Shown here: positions 46,618 to 54,746 of the stretch, one piece after another
How the letters are laid out: each line of letters starts with the position of its first letter
Position numbering within the stretch: position 1 is the stretch's first letter
Origin: Ideonella dechloratans
Lineage (GTDB): Bacteria; Pseudomonadota; Gammaproteobacteria; Burkholderiales; Burkholderiaceae_C
NCBI RefSeq assembly: GCF_021049305.1
Contig: NZ_CP088081.1
Coordinates: forward strand, 1,054,001 to 1,118,000
Reading direction: 5' to 3'
DNA: 64,000 nt
Translations under genes and position numbers: made by a program
Notes under the pieces: generated by a model
The model's input: only the letters and a program-made list of their open reading frames with translations
Database searches by the model: none
What the model was told of the DNA's origin: nothing

Positions 46618-48528
46618 TCAGCTCTTCCAGACCCGATCTATGGAGTCTCTAATTAACTGCGCACACTCTGCTATCTCTCTTTCCAAGTATTTGATCCGTT
46701 GCTGGTGCCCCTGGATTTCGGCCACGATCTCGCGCTGCACTTCAATTGGAGGGAGGGGAAATTGTATTTCAGCCACCGCTTTTGGGTTGGCTCTAGAAAG
46801 AGATCCCCCAACCCCCGTCACAGTCCTCATAAAACTTTCATGGAACTGATCAGATACAAGTAGCTGTCGCAAGTATTCTGGTATTACTCGTTCGCTAGAG
46901 AAGACAATCCATTCCGTAGAAGCAATTTGGCGGAGTTTGTTCTTGCTATCCTCTACCACCCATGCCCTTCTAATGTGAGGAACGATTCTTGAGAGAAGCA
47001 CATCACCAGCCTTGACAACTTTCTTTGCAGAGCCAATCGATGCGCCAACAGCAATCTCTGGTGCCCCTTTATCAAATGCCGGAATGCTCCAAAGCTCAAA
47101 ATTTTCGTTCGGAAAGACACGAGGGTCTAGCGTCTCAACACCCAGCCGCATTAGCTCGCCGGCTCTAACTATGTCGTACCTGTGATTTTCTACTAAAGCT
47201 TTGACATAACGATCGGCACTAAAACTAACATCTGCGTTTTTAACAATATTTTCCCGATCCACGATCTGCGCCATATCGTTCCCTTCAAAACCTGCAGGAT
47301 TTGAAAAGAACGCTGTCAAAGCCTGCTCAGCGGCTGGGAGATCATCATGATCAGTCGGACGACGCTGAGCGCCTAACGCAAAGCCATCATTGCCAACTTT
47401 TACGAACAACACCTTGTTTGTCTGTTTGGCCAGCCGCTTGTCCAGAATCAGGATGGAGGTTTTGACGCCGCTATAGGGCTGGAACACACCGGCGGGCAGC
47501 GAGACGACGGCCACCAAGGAGTTTTGCACCAAGAGCTTGCGCAATGCCTTGTAAGCTGTGCCCGTCTGGAAAATGATGCCTTCTGGCACGATGATGCCGG
47601 AGCGTCCGTTTGGGCTCAGGTGCTCGTGGATGTAATCGACAAACAGCACTTCCGAGCGTGTGGCCTGAATGGAAAAGCGCTTGTGCGGCTTGATGCCGCC
47701 CTTCGGTGACATGAAGGGTGGATTGGCAAGGATCACGTCCGCGTGTTCGTTCCATTTATCTTCGCTGGTGAGCGTGTCGTACTCATCCACGTGCGGGTTG
47801 GTGAAGCCGTGCAGGTAGAGATTCACCAGGGACAGGCGCACCATATCCGGTGAAATGTCATAACCATGGATGTTTGCGGCCAGCTTGTTGCGCTCGTCCG
47901 GTGTGAGTTTGTCGCCCGGTTTGTGCGCTTTGTTCTGGTCCAGGATGTATTTCCAGGCCGAGATCAGAAAGCCAGCGGTGCCGCAGGCGGGGTCGAGGAT
48001 GCGCTCGTGCTTCTGCGGATTGATGACCCGGACGATGAAGTCAATGATGTGTCGCGGCGTACGGAACTGGCCCGCATCGCCCTGGCTGCCCAGCACCGAC
48101 AGCAGGTACTCGAAAGCGTCGCCCAGCCGCTCGGAATGGTCGTAGGAAAAGCCGTCGATCTCTTTCAAAAACGCTTTTAGCGTTTCCGGATCGCGGTAAG
48201 GCAGGTAGGCGTTCTTGAAGATGTCGCGGAACAACGCCGGCAGGTGCGTGTTCTCGGTCATCTTGCCAATGGCCTCGGAGTAGAGGTTCAGCGTGTCCTG
48301 GCCGCCCATGCTGGGCGCCAGCAGCTTGCTCCAGCTGTACTTCTCGAAGCCATTGACGAAGAAACTGCGCTTACCACCGAACTCTTCGGACTGGGCATCC
48401 ATGTCGTCCATGAACTTGTAGATCAGCGCGATGGTGATCTGCTCGACCTGACTCTTGGGGTCAGGCACCTTGCCGACGAGGATGTCGCGGCAAGAGTCGA
48501 TTCGGCGTTTGGTGTCGGTATCCAGCAT
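46618..48528 (-). CDS. hsdM: Type I methyltransferase fused to a single target-recognition domain
   Basis: The 636-residue protein has the HsdM N-terminal helical region, SAM-binding motif I (ILDPACGTAGFL, 177-188) and the N6-adenine motif NPPF (269-272). After about residue 445 the sequence becomes HsdS-like: one target-recognition domain (LWSIPAFDKG...VKAGDVLLSRIVPH) and one conserved spacer helix (LPPIEVQREIVAEIQ). No separate hsdS exists in the operon. A dimer would supply two identical half-sites, giving a palindromic split recognition sequence. Bases 46618 to about 47290, which encode the recognition part, are AT-richer than the rest. Confidence 0.88.
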   Translation of the reverse strand: MLDTDTKRRIDSCRDILVGKVPDPKSQVEQITIALIYKFMDDMDAQSEEFGGKRSFFVNGFEKYSWSKLLAPSMGGQDTLNLYSEAIGKMTENTHLPALFRDIFKNAYLPYRDPETLKAFLKEIDGFSYDHSERLGDAFEYLLSVLGSQGDAGQFRTPRHIIDFIVRVINPQKHERILDPACGTAGFLISAWKYILDQNKAHKPGDKLTPDERNKLAANIHGYDISPDMVRLSLVNLYLHGFTNPHVDEYDTLTSEDKWNEHADVILANPPFMSPKGGIKPHKRFSIQATRSEVLFVDYIHEHLSPNGRSGIIVPEGIIFQTGTAYKALRKLLVQNSLVAVVSLPAGVFQPYSGVKTSILILDKRLAKQTNKVLFVKVGNDGFALGAQRRPTDHDDLPAAEQALTAFFSNPAGFEGNDMAQIVDRENIVKNADVSFSADRYVKALVENHRYDIVRAGELMRLGVETLDPRVFPNENFELWSIPAFDKGAPEIAVGASIGSAKKVVKAGDVLLSRIVPHIRRAWVVEDSKNKLRQIASTEWIVFSSERVIPEYLRQLLVSDQFHESFMRTVTGVGGSLSRANPKAVAEIQFPLPPIEVQREIVAEIQGHQQRIKYLEREIAECAQLIRDSIDRVWKS

Positions 48529-48573
48529 GGTGTTTTTCTTCTCGTTCGGCCACCGAAGGCAGCCTTGAATGAC

Positions 48574-51123
48574 TTACATGAATTGATTGAGCGGTACGTA
48601 GTCTTTGACGTACTCGGGGATGCCTTCACGCCACTCGGGCGGCACGGCACGCAGGTCGCCCACGCCAAAGGCCGGGTTCACGTTCAGCTCACCGAAGCGC
48701 TTGTCGTCGATGATGGCGCGCAGAGCGGCATCGGTGGAGTACGCCTTGAAGAAGTACTTCATGGCCAGGACGGCAGCGCCTTGGTCTTCGGCCAGCTTGC
48801 TCTGGTTGGCGAGCAGGAACTCCTGGAATTCATCCTCCAGCAGCTCATCCTTGCTCTTGAAGTAGGCGATCAGGCCGAAAATCTTTTGCAGGATTTCCTT
48901 CAGGCTCAGCCGTCGATCCACCCCGGCGGCACGGCGCAGCTTCTCCAGGTTGAAGTACTCGTTGGGTTTGTCGAACAGCTGGCTGGTCACGTAGTCAATG
49001 GCCTGCTCCCACTGCTCGTTTTCAACCTGCTGCTGCAGCATCGGGTCGGCTTTGACCTGATCCTCGAATTTCTCGAAGAACATCCGGTCGATCTTCATGC
49101 CTTCGTAGCCGATTTGCTGTTCGGCTACGTGGAAGATGGCATCGGCGCCCGTGTGCTCGTAGAGCCCGCCCGTCGGTGGTGGCGGCGCTTCACCCTGACC
49201 TTCTCCCTCGCTGCTGCGCGCCGGCAGCTTGAGCACTTCGTCGTAGTCGAACTTTTCCTCGAAGTATTCGCAGTTGGCGAAGAAATCGAAGAATTTGAAA
49301 CGGGCCTTTTCTGGCTCGTTGATCAGCGGCTTCAAATTGTCATCGAACAGTTGTTCAAGGAAGTTGTGCTTGCGCGTGCCGCGTCCCTTGATCTGCACGA
49401 AATCGGACGGCGAGTACACAGGGCGCATCAATGCCAGGTTCAAGAGGTCCGGGCAGTCGTACCCTGTGGTCATCATGCCCACGGTGACGCAGACGCGTGC
49501 CTTGCTGGTCTTGTACAAGGAGTTGAAGTTGGCCGAGCCCAGCAGGTTGTTGTTGGTGAAGTTGATGGTGTATTGCTGCGAGTCCGCCACGTTGGATGTG
49601 ACCTGTACCGCAAAGTCTGACTGGTACTTGCCGGGCCAAAGTACATCCGCCAACTCGTTCAAGATCTGGGTGAGCTTGGCTGCATGGTTTTGGCTGACGG
49701 CAAACACGAGGCCTTTGCCAAACTCACTGGTCACGGGATCGCGCAAACCGTTCTTGATGAAGGTCTGACAGAACAGTTCGTTGGTCGCCTTGGAGAAGAA
49801 CTTCTTCTCGAAGTCCTTGGAAACAAAGCTCTGTTCTTGCTGGCCGTCTTCGCCGACGGGAGCCATCACTGCATAGCCCTGCTCGGACAAAAGCTTGGTA
49901 GTAATGTCGGTTCGCGCATCAACTACCACGGGGTTGATCAGGAAGCCATCCTTGACGCCATCCAGCAGTGAGTAACGGAAGGTCGGCTGTCCAGAATCGC
50001 AACCGAAGGTTCGGTACGTGTCCAGCATCAGTCGACGCTCCTGCTCTCGCGGGTCACGGGTTGTCGGCTTGCTCGCGTCAAAGCTCTTCAGGTAATCGCG
50101 CGGCGTTGCCGTCAGGCCAAGCTTGTACCCAACGAAGTACTCGAAGACCGCACGGGCATTGCCGCCGATGGATCGATGGGCTTCGTCCGAGATGACCAGG
50201 TCAAAGTCAGTCGGTGAGAACAGGCGCTTGTACTTGTTGTTGAACAACAGCGACTGCACCGTGGTGACGACGATTTCTGCCTTGCGCCAATCGTCCCGGC
50301 GCTCCTTGTAAATGACTGTGGCATAGTCGTTCTTCAGATAGTCCTTGAACGCCTTCGCTGCTTGATCCTCCAGCTCTAGTCGATCCACCAGGAACAGCAC
50401 CCGGCGGGCGTTGCCCGTGCGAAGAAACAGCTTGATGACAGCAGCAGAGGTCAGGGTCTTGCCGGTGCCGGTCGCCATTTCGAACAGGAAGCGTGTCGAG
50501 CCTTCAGCCACTGCGTCCTGGATGGCATTGAGCGCCTTCTTTTGGTAGTCCCGCAGGAAGCGGAGCTTGTTCTTGGCGACGAAGGCAGGACGTTCGTCAG
50601 CATTGAGCCAACCGGCCTCCTTCTCGTAGCCAGGCAGTTGAGTCTGGACGATGTAGTCGCGACCGACCGTCTCAGTGATCAAGCGCTTCTGGTCGGGCTC
50701 GAACTTTTGATAGCTCTTGAGAGAATCGGGCGTTGGGAAGGCTGTGATGACGTGTGGATTGCCCTGCTGCAGATCCCAGAAGTAGTGCAAGTTGCCATTC
50801 GAAAGAATCACAAAGCGGCAATTCAGCGACTTGGCGTACTTACGTGCCTGCTCCTTGCCAACGAGCGGGTTCTTGTCTTCGGACTTGGCCTCCAGAACAA
50901 CCAGAGGGAAGCTCTTCTCGTCGAGAAGCAAGAAATCGACAAAGCCGTTCTTGGTGGACTCGAAGTTCTCGCCGAGATCGTTGATCTGATCCTGGCTCAG
51001 CTTGACATTCGGCTCCAGGGCCACATTGGCCTTCCCCTTGGCATCGTCGAAGAACCGCCAGCCAGCAGATTCCAGCAATTTGTTGATCTTGATGCGCGCT
51101 TGTGCTTCTTTTGCGTTCGCCAT
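48574..51123 (-). CDS. hsdR: Type I restriction enzyme, R subunit (HsdR)
   Basis: The 849-residue protein has a PD-(D/E)xK nuclease domain (Asp63 in FVDFLL, Glu78 and Lys80 in LEAK), followed by a SF2 translocase with GTGKT (219-223), DEAH (313-316), TATP and the QIKGRGTR motif VI. The C-terminal ~200 residues resemble the EcoEI-type HsdR C-terminus. It cuts DNA remote from unmethylated sites together with HsdM. It begins 2 bp after the RHH regulator; hsdM follows after 45 bp. Confidence 0.92.
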   Translation of the reverse strand: MANAKEAQARIKINKLLESAGWRFFDDAKGKANVALEPNVKLSQDQINDLGENFESTKNGFVDFLLLDEKSFPLVVLEAKSEDKNPLVGKEQARKYAKSLNCRFVILSNGNLHYFWDLQQGNPHVITAFPTPDSLKSYQKFEPDQKRLITETVGRDYIVQTQLPGYEKEAGWLNADERPAFVAKNKLRFLRDYQKKALNAIQDAVAEGSTRFLFEMATGTGKTLTSAAVIKLFLRTGNARRVLFLVDRLELEDQAAKAFKDYLKNDYATVIYKERRDDWRKAEIVVTTVQSLLFNNKYKRLFSPTDFDLVISDEAHRSIGGNARAVFEYFVGYKLGLTATPRDYLKSFDASKPTTRDPREQERRLMLDTYRTFGCDSGQPTFRYSLLDGVKDGFLINPVVVDARTDITTKLLSEQGYAVMAPVGEDGQQEQSFVSKDFEKKFFSKATNELFCQTFIKNGLRDPVTSEFGKGLVFAVSQNHAAKLTQILNELADVLWPGKYQSDFAVQVTSNVADSQQYTINFTNNNLLGSANFNSLYKTSKARVCVTVGMMTTGYDCPDLLNLALMRPVYSPSDFVQIKGRGTRKHNFLEQLFDDNLKPLINEPEKARFKFFDFFANCEYFEEKFDYDEVLKLPARSSEGEGQGEAPPPPTGGLYEHTGADAIFHVAEQQIGYEGMKIDRMFFEKFEDQVKADPMLQQQVENEQWEQAIDYVTSQLFDKPNEYFNLEKLRRAAGVDRRLSLKEILQKIFGLIAYFKSKDELLEDEFQEFLLANQSKLAEDQGAAVLAMKYFFKAYSTDAALRAIIDDKRFGELNVNPAFGVGDLRAVPPEWREGIPEYVKDYVPLNQFM

Positions 51124-51125
51124 GC

Positions 51126-51314
51126 TCAGGCGCCTCCCTTAACTGGTTCATCTTGACGATCCAGCTTCAGGTCGTGCGCTCGGGCGTACTCCAGCACCAG
51201 GATTTCGATCATCGACGCCACCGATCGGCGCTCGCGATCAGCCGCCAAGCGCAAAAGCTGCTTGATCTCGGCGGAAGTGCGGATGGAGAGGGTTTCGTCC
51301 TTCAGGCGTGACAT
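51126..51314 (-). CDS. Ribbon-helix-helix regulator of the defence operon
   Basis: The 62-residue protein has the CopG/Arc-like layout: a short strand (ETLSIRTS), then helix AEIKQLLRLAADRERRSVASMIEILVLEYAR. It is the first gene of the minus-strand operon, 2 bp ahead of hsdR. Its small size and promoter-proximal position point to autoregulation of the operon, probably at the inverted repeat overlapping the promoter. Confidence 0.75.
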   Translation of the reverse strand: MSRLKDETLSIRTSAEIKQLLRLAADRERRSVASMIEILVLEYARAHDLKLDRQDEPVKGGA

Positions 51315-51337
51315 GGCAACGTCTCGTCAATGGTGTC

Positions 51338-51372
51338 ACGCAAATGTACTGCCTTTGCGTGTATGTGCGCAA
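51338..51372 (-). promoter_or_regulatory. Promoter and inverted repeat of the defence operon
   Basis: On the minus strand a TTGCGC (51367-51372) and TACATT (51343-51348) are 18 bp apart and fit a sigma70-type promoter, 29 bp upstream of the RHH start. ACGCAAA and TTTGCGT (51338-51344 and 51354-51360) form a 7-bp inverted repeat with a 9-bp spacer that overlaps the -10 element. This is a natural site for autorepression by the RHH protein. Confidence 0.55.
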
Positions 51373-51485
51373 TGCAAAGTTGCACAGTCCCATCGTTGCT
51401 GCTGGCGACAGACGATCGCAGCTCGGGGTTCGATGCGAATGGGGTAATGACTGACGTCGTTGCCCCATTTGGGGTGAGCATTGCC

Positions 51486-52529
51486 TCATTGAAGTCGGGG
51501 CGTTCTCGCGTCTGGATGTAGACAGGTTTTCGGCGCCGTGAGGGGCCGGTCGGCCTCGATGCGTACTGGACGCAAGGGCTGTTTGCCGCGCGCCTGATGT
51601 GCCGTGCCGTAGTACTTTCGAGTTTTCGCACTGCTGTGCCCAAGGCCTCGGCTGGCCGCATCGGCGTCACCGGCGGACTTCACATCTGCGCTCCATTGGT
51701 GGCGGAAGCAGGTGGCGGTGATGGGGTGGCCATGTTCAGGCCAAAGTGTGCGTGCAAGGCGCTGAACCTCCGCTGTGAAGTTGCCCGCCTTGGCGACATG
51801 GATGTCCAGCTTTCTGTCGGGTAGTGCGTTGAGCCGCTTCACCAGCGCAGCCACCAGCGGATGGGTGTCCTCAGCAGCGTAGGTCATCAAGCGGTAGCGC
51901 TGCCCCTGTTGGGCCTTGACCTTGATTCCCTGCACGTAAAGACAGAGGGTCTCGATGCCGAGCGCGTCGTCGTGCTGCAGCCAAGCAGTGATGCCTTTGA
52001 CAACTTCGCCGGGCCTTGCACCGGTCAGCGCTGACGCCAGCAGTGCGTCGGCATATTTGCCAGTGGCGCCACGCTCATACAAGTCTTCTCGCCAGGTCGG
52101 CGGCAGCCCTTTCAGCGCCTTGCGTTTGCTCCGGCGCCTGCGGCGCGGCTGGGTCATCCCGTGCTCGTTCAGGGTAACCAAGGCACATAGTTGCTCGTGT
52201 AGGCGAGGCAGCACATCTGCCAAGCGATGCCAGTCCAGATCCTGCGAGACCGAGCGCACATCCAGGTGCTCGCTCACCAGCCGTCGGCAGTAGAACCGCA
52301 GTGCGGCAAGGCGCTTGTGGAAGCTTCTGGGGCTATGAGTGGCTTGCACAGCGCCTGCCAAGCCGCCTGGGGTGAAGAGTGCACGATCCAGGAGTACATG
52401 GGCCATGCGCAGGTACTCGGCCTCTGTGCGGCTGGATCGGCCAGTTGAGAGTGCCTGGGGCAATGCCCTAGGCAGCATGCCCAAGCACTCGCGGGCGATG
52501 ATGTTCAAGCGGTCGGCATCGACGTTCAT
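51486..52529 (-). CDS. Tyrosine recombinase-like protein
   Basis: The 347-residue protein (from the ATG at 52529) carries the C-terminal catalytic layout of tyrosine recombinases: ALTGARPGEV (first Arg), CFRHQWSA (second Arg), LGHSSAKTRKYYG (His and the nucleophile Tyr). The position where most have HxxR has Thr instead of His (TCFR), a departure from the consensus. It starts within the stop of the preceding gene (ATGA). It differs from the P4-type integrase at the island edge, so it is either a second recombinase or a DNA-binding derivative. Confidence 0.68.
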   Translation of the reverse strand: MNVDADRLNIIARECLGMLPRALPQALSTGRSSRTEAEYLRMAHVLLDRALFTPGGLAGAVQATHSPRSFHKRLAALRFYCRRLVSEHLDVRSVSQDLDWHRLADVLPRLHEQLCALVTLNEHGMTQPRRRRRSKRKALKGLPPTWREDLYERGATGKYADALLASALTGARPGEVVKGITAWLQHDDALGIETLCLYVQGIKVKAQQGQRYRLMTYAAEDTHPLVAALVKRLNALPDRKLDIHVAKAGNFTAEVQRLARTLWPEHGHPITATCFRHQWSADVKSAGDADAASRGLGHSSAKTRKYYGTAHQARGKQPLRPVRIEADRPLTAPKTCLHPDARTPRLQ

Positions 52530-53566
52530 GGTCGAACGCCTTTGGCGAGATCTTCGAAGATGACGGCGGAGACTTCCCGCAGCTTTCCCTCCCGGAGTGC
52601 ACTGAGCAGATTGCCTCTCCCCAGTGGCGCATACCCATGCCTGGGTTCGCCATCTTTCAAGGTGACTTGCTCGCAGAACCCGGTTTCTTCGACGCGCATG
52701 AAGCTGCTCGGGTTCTCGGCTGGCCAGCAAAAGCAACGGCCTGCCCAGGCTTTCAACTCTGATTTGGACGGCGGAGCTGGTAGAGCAGGCTGCTGGGGCG
52801 GTGTCACCAAACTCTGGGCAACGGCATAGGCATAGGCTCCGGCATCTTTTGGCGGCCGGTTCGACTGGTACTGCTTTGCCACGGCAGAGAGAATCGCTTG
52901 CGTGCCTGCCTTGCTCACGCCTTTGCGCTGGGCCTTGGCAATGGCGGCCTCCACCTGACCCAAACTGCTAGCCGGGATGCCCGACTTATCCACAGGCACC
53001 TCAGCCGGTGCATCTAGAGTTGGCGTTAGCTTAGAGTTGGTTTTATCGTTGGCGTTACTGTTATGCAGGGAAAGGTTGGATGGGGCATCGATACCGTATT
53101 CATGAGGTACGGGTAACGCTTCTACCTGTGCATCGCCTTCCAGCAGGGTGTCCAGGAGCTGCCGAAGTTCTTCGGTGAGCCGGGCCTTGTAGTCGGCCAG
53201 GAATGGGGCCAACCAGGGTTCGGGTAGCTGCCGGATGTTCTCAATGGTTCGGGCGCGGAGCTTGGGGCCCATGGTCTGGCTGGCCAGGTTATGAAACCAC
53301 CAGATGCGAACCCAGACGAACATGCGCGCTGGCTCGAACCACACAAGGTCTTCCGCGCGCAGGCGCTCGACAACCTGCAGCCACTGGTCCTGAGACCAGC
53401 CGATCTCAGCAGCAGCAATGCGAGGCACGAGTGCGTAGGCGCCGATGATGTTGGAGACCGGGCTGGTCAACAAATGCAGTAGTGCGGTTTTGTCTTCGGT
53501 CGTGCACTGCTGCAACAGCGGGCTGTGCCAGAAGCCGTGGTCGTTGATGGTTCTTTGTCGGCCCAT
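52526..53566 (-). CDS. Island protein of unknown function (replication-like)
   Basis: I do not recognise the family. The ATG at 53566 follows GGAGG. The 346-residue protein starts MGRQRTINDHGFWHS and has a helical N-terminal part (about 130 residues) that could be a winged-helix replication initiator, a low-complexity linker with Asn and Thr, and a C-terminal helical domain. It lies between the AlpA-like gene and the recombinase-like gene, coupled to both, a position often filled by replication or excision functions in integrative elements. Confidence 0.55.
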   Translation of the reverse strand: MGRQRTINDHGFWHSPLLQQCTTEDKTALLHLLTSPVSNIIGAYALVPRIAAAEIGWSQDQWLQVVERLRAEDLVWFEPARMFVWVRIWWFHNLASQTMGPKLRARTIENIRQLPEPWLAPFLADYKARLTEELRQLLDTLLEGDAQVEALPVPHEYGIDAPSNLSLHNSNANDKTNSKLTPTLDAPAEVPVDKSGIPASSLGQVEAAIAKAQRKGVSKAGTQAILSAVAKQYQSNRPPKDAGAYAYAVAQSLVTPPQQPALPAPPSKSELKAWAGRCFCWPAENPSSFMRVEETGFCEQVTLKDGEPRHGYAPLGRGNLLSALREGKLREVSAVIFEDLAKGVRP

Positions 53567-53567
53567 C

Positions 53568-53768
53568 TCACTTAACCTCCTGCGCCTTGTGGCGCTGGGC
53601 CGCTTGCTGCTCCAGCCAAGCGTCAATCTCGTGCTCCAGGAAGCCGGCCACGCGGCCGCCTAACTGGATGGGACGGGGGAAGTCGGTGGTCTTGCACAGC
53701 CGCCACAAAGAGGTTCGGCTCAGGGCGATCTTGTCGCAGACGTCTTGAATGCGGATAACGCGCAGCAT
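53568..53768 (-). CDS. AlpA-family excisionase/regulator
   Basis: The 66-residue protein is a MerR-like winged helix of the AlpA type: IRIQDVCDKIALSRTSLWRLCKTTDFPRPIQLGGR, then FLEHEIDAWLEQQ. In P4-type islands AlpA controls the integrase and excision. It ends one base before the start of the next gene (TGAGATG). Starts further upstream (53798) are possible but lack the usual short N-terminus. Confidence 0.82.
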   Translation of the reverse strand: MLRVIRIQDVCDKIALSRTSLWRLCKTTDFPRPIQLGGRVAGFLEHEIDAWLEQQAAQRHKAQEVK

Positions 53769-53876
53769 GTGGTGCTCCTCGAAACATCGTGAAAACACCA
53801 GTGATGCTGCGCGGCCGTGCTGGGCGATGCACGGACAACAAATGCCGCGATTTCGGCGGAATTTCTGGCAAAGACG

Positions 53877-54746
53877 TTAATCGCCCTTGGGTGTGAAGTC
53901 TGGAAGGCTTCCGACTCCATGACGCCGATCTGTGATCAGCTCTTTCAAGCTGGCCGTGTACTCGGTCGGCTCTGGGTCGATACAAGGATGGTCGAACGAT
54001 TCCTCGGGCCATTCGAGAAGAGTGAACTTGTCCCGCAGCAGCTTCAGGGCAGACATGGCGGTGCTCTTGGCACGCACTTCGTTTTCGCCACCAGCGACCA
54101 AGATGGCCGCGAGGCAAATCACCGCGTCAGAGGGTTTTGGATCACCGTGCTGCTTCTCTGACCCACTGTGAGCTACTCGCACCGGCGTCCAACCGTGCTG
54201 ATGACAGAGCACGACGAACTGTCGAGCGGCCCAGCGCTCAGCCGTGTTCTCCGGTCGTCCTCGCCTGCGAGGCGCACCCAGTGACTTGGCGGCTTGCTCT
54301 AGCCATCGCAGGTCTTGCCACTGCAGCATGCGGCTGGCGGGCCGTGGCCCCCAGGGCTCGTCGAAGAGCTCGTGTTGCTTGTCGAGGTTGTAGCCTTGGG
54401 GATCGTCTAGGTCGTCAACGTAGGCTTGGTGTGTGGCCCGTTGCGCGCTCTCCAGAACGTGCAATTCGCTCAAGTTGAGGCCTTCCATCGCAAAGCGAAG
54501 TTGCTGCGCGGCTTGGGCAATCGCTTCAAAGCGCTTGCGCTTGTTCTCGGCATCCTGGGCCTGATGCCTCAATTGCATGTAGCGCTGCGCCAGGTCAAAT
54601 GCCGCCGCTGTGAACGCTTGGCGCCGTGCTGGCTCTGCGTCATCGTCGTGTTGGCTCTGCCTTGGAAAATGCGCTTCGATCACCCTTTCCAAGTGCCCAA
54701 GCGCGGTGGTATCGCATGCCAAGGCAGTAGACCTAGGGGCGCTCAT
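53877..54746 (-). CDS. Island hypothetical protein
   Basis: The 289-residue protein is mostly helical, with an acidic/charged middle and GRPENTAERWAARQFVVLCHQHGW as its best-ordered segment. No family is recognised. It overlaps the integrase gene by 14 bp and is transcribed with it, so it is probably part of the mobility backbone rather than cargo. Confidence 0.55.
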   Translation of the reverse strand: MSAPRSTALACDTTALGHLERVIEAHFPRQSQHDDDAEPARRQAFTAAAFDLAQRYMQLRHQAQDAENKRKRFEAIAQAAQQLRFAMEGLNLSELHVLESAQRATHQAYVDDLDDPQGYNLDKQHELFDEPWGPRPASRMLQWQDLRWLEQAAKSLGAPRRRGRPENTAERWAARQFVVLCHQHGWTPVRVAHSGSEKQHGDPKPSDAVICLAAILVAGGENEVRAKSTAMSALKLLRDKFTLLEWPEESFDHPCIDPEPTEYTASLKELITDRRHGVGSLPDFTPKGD

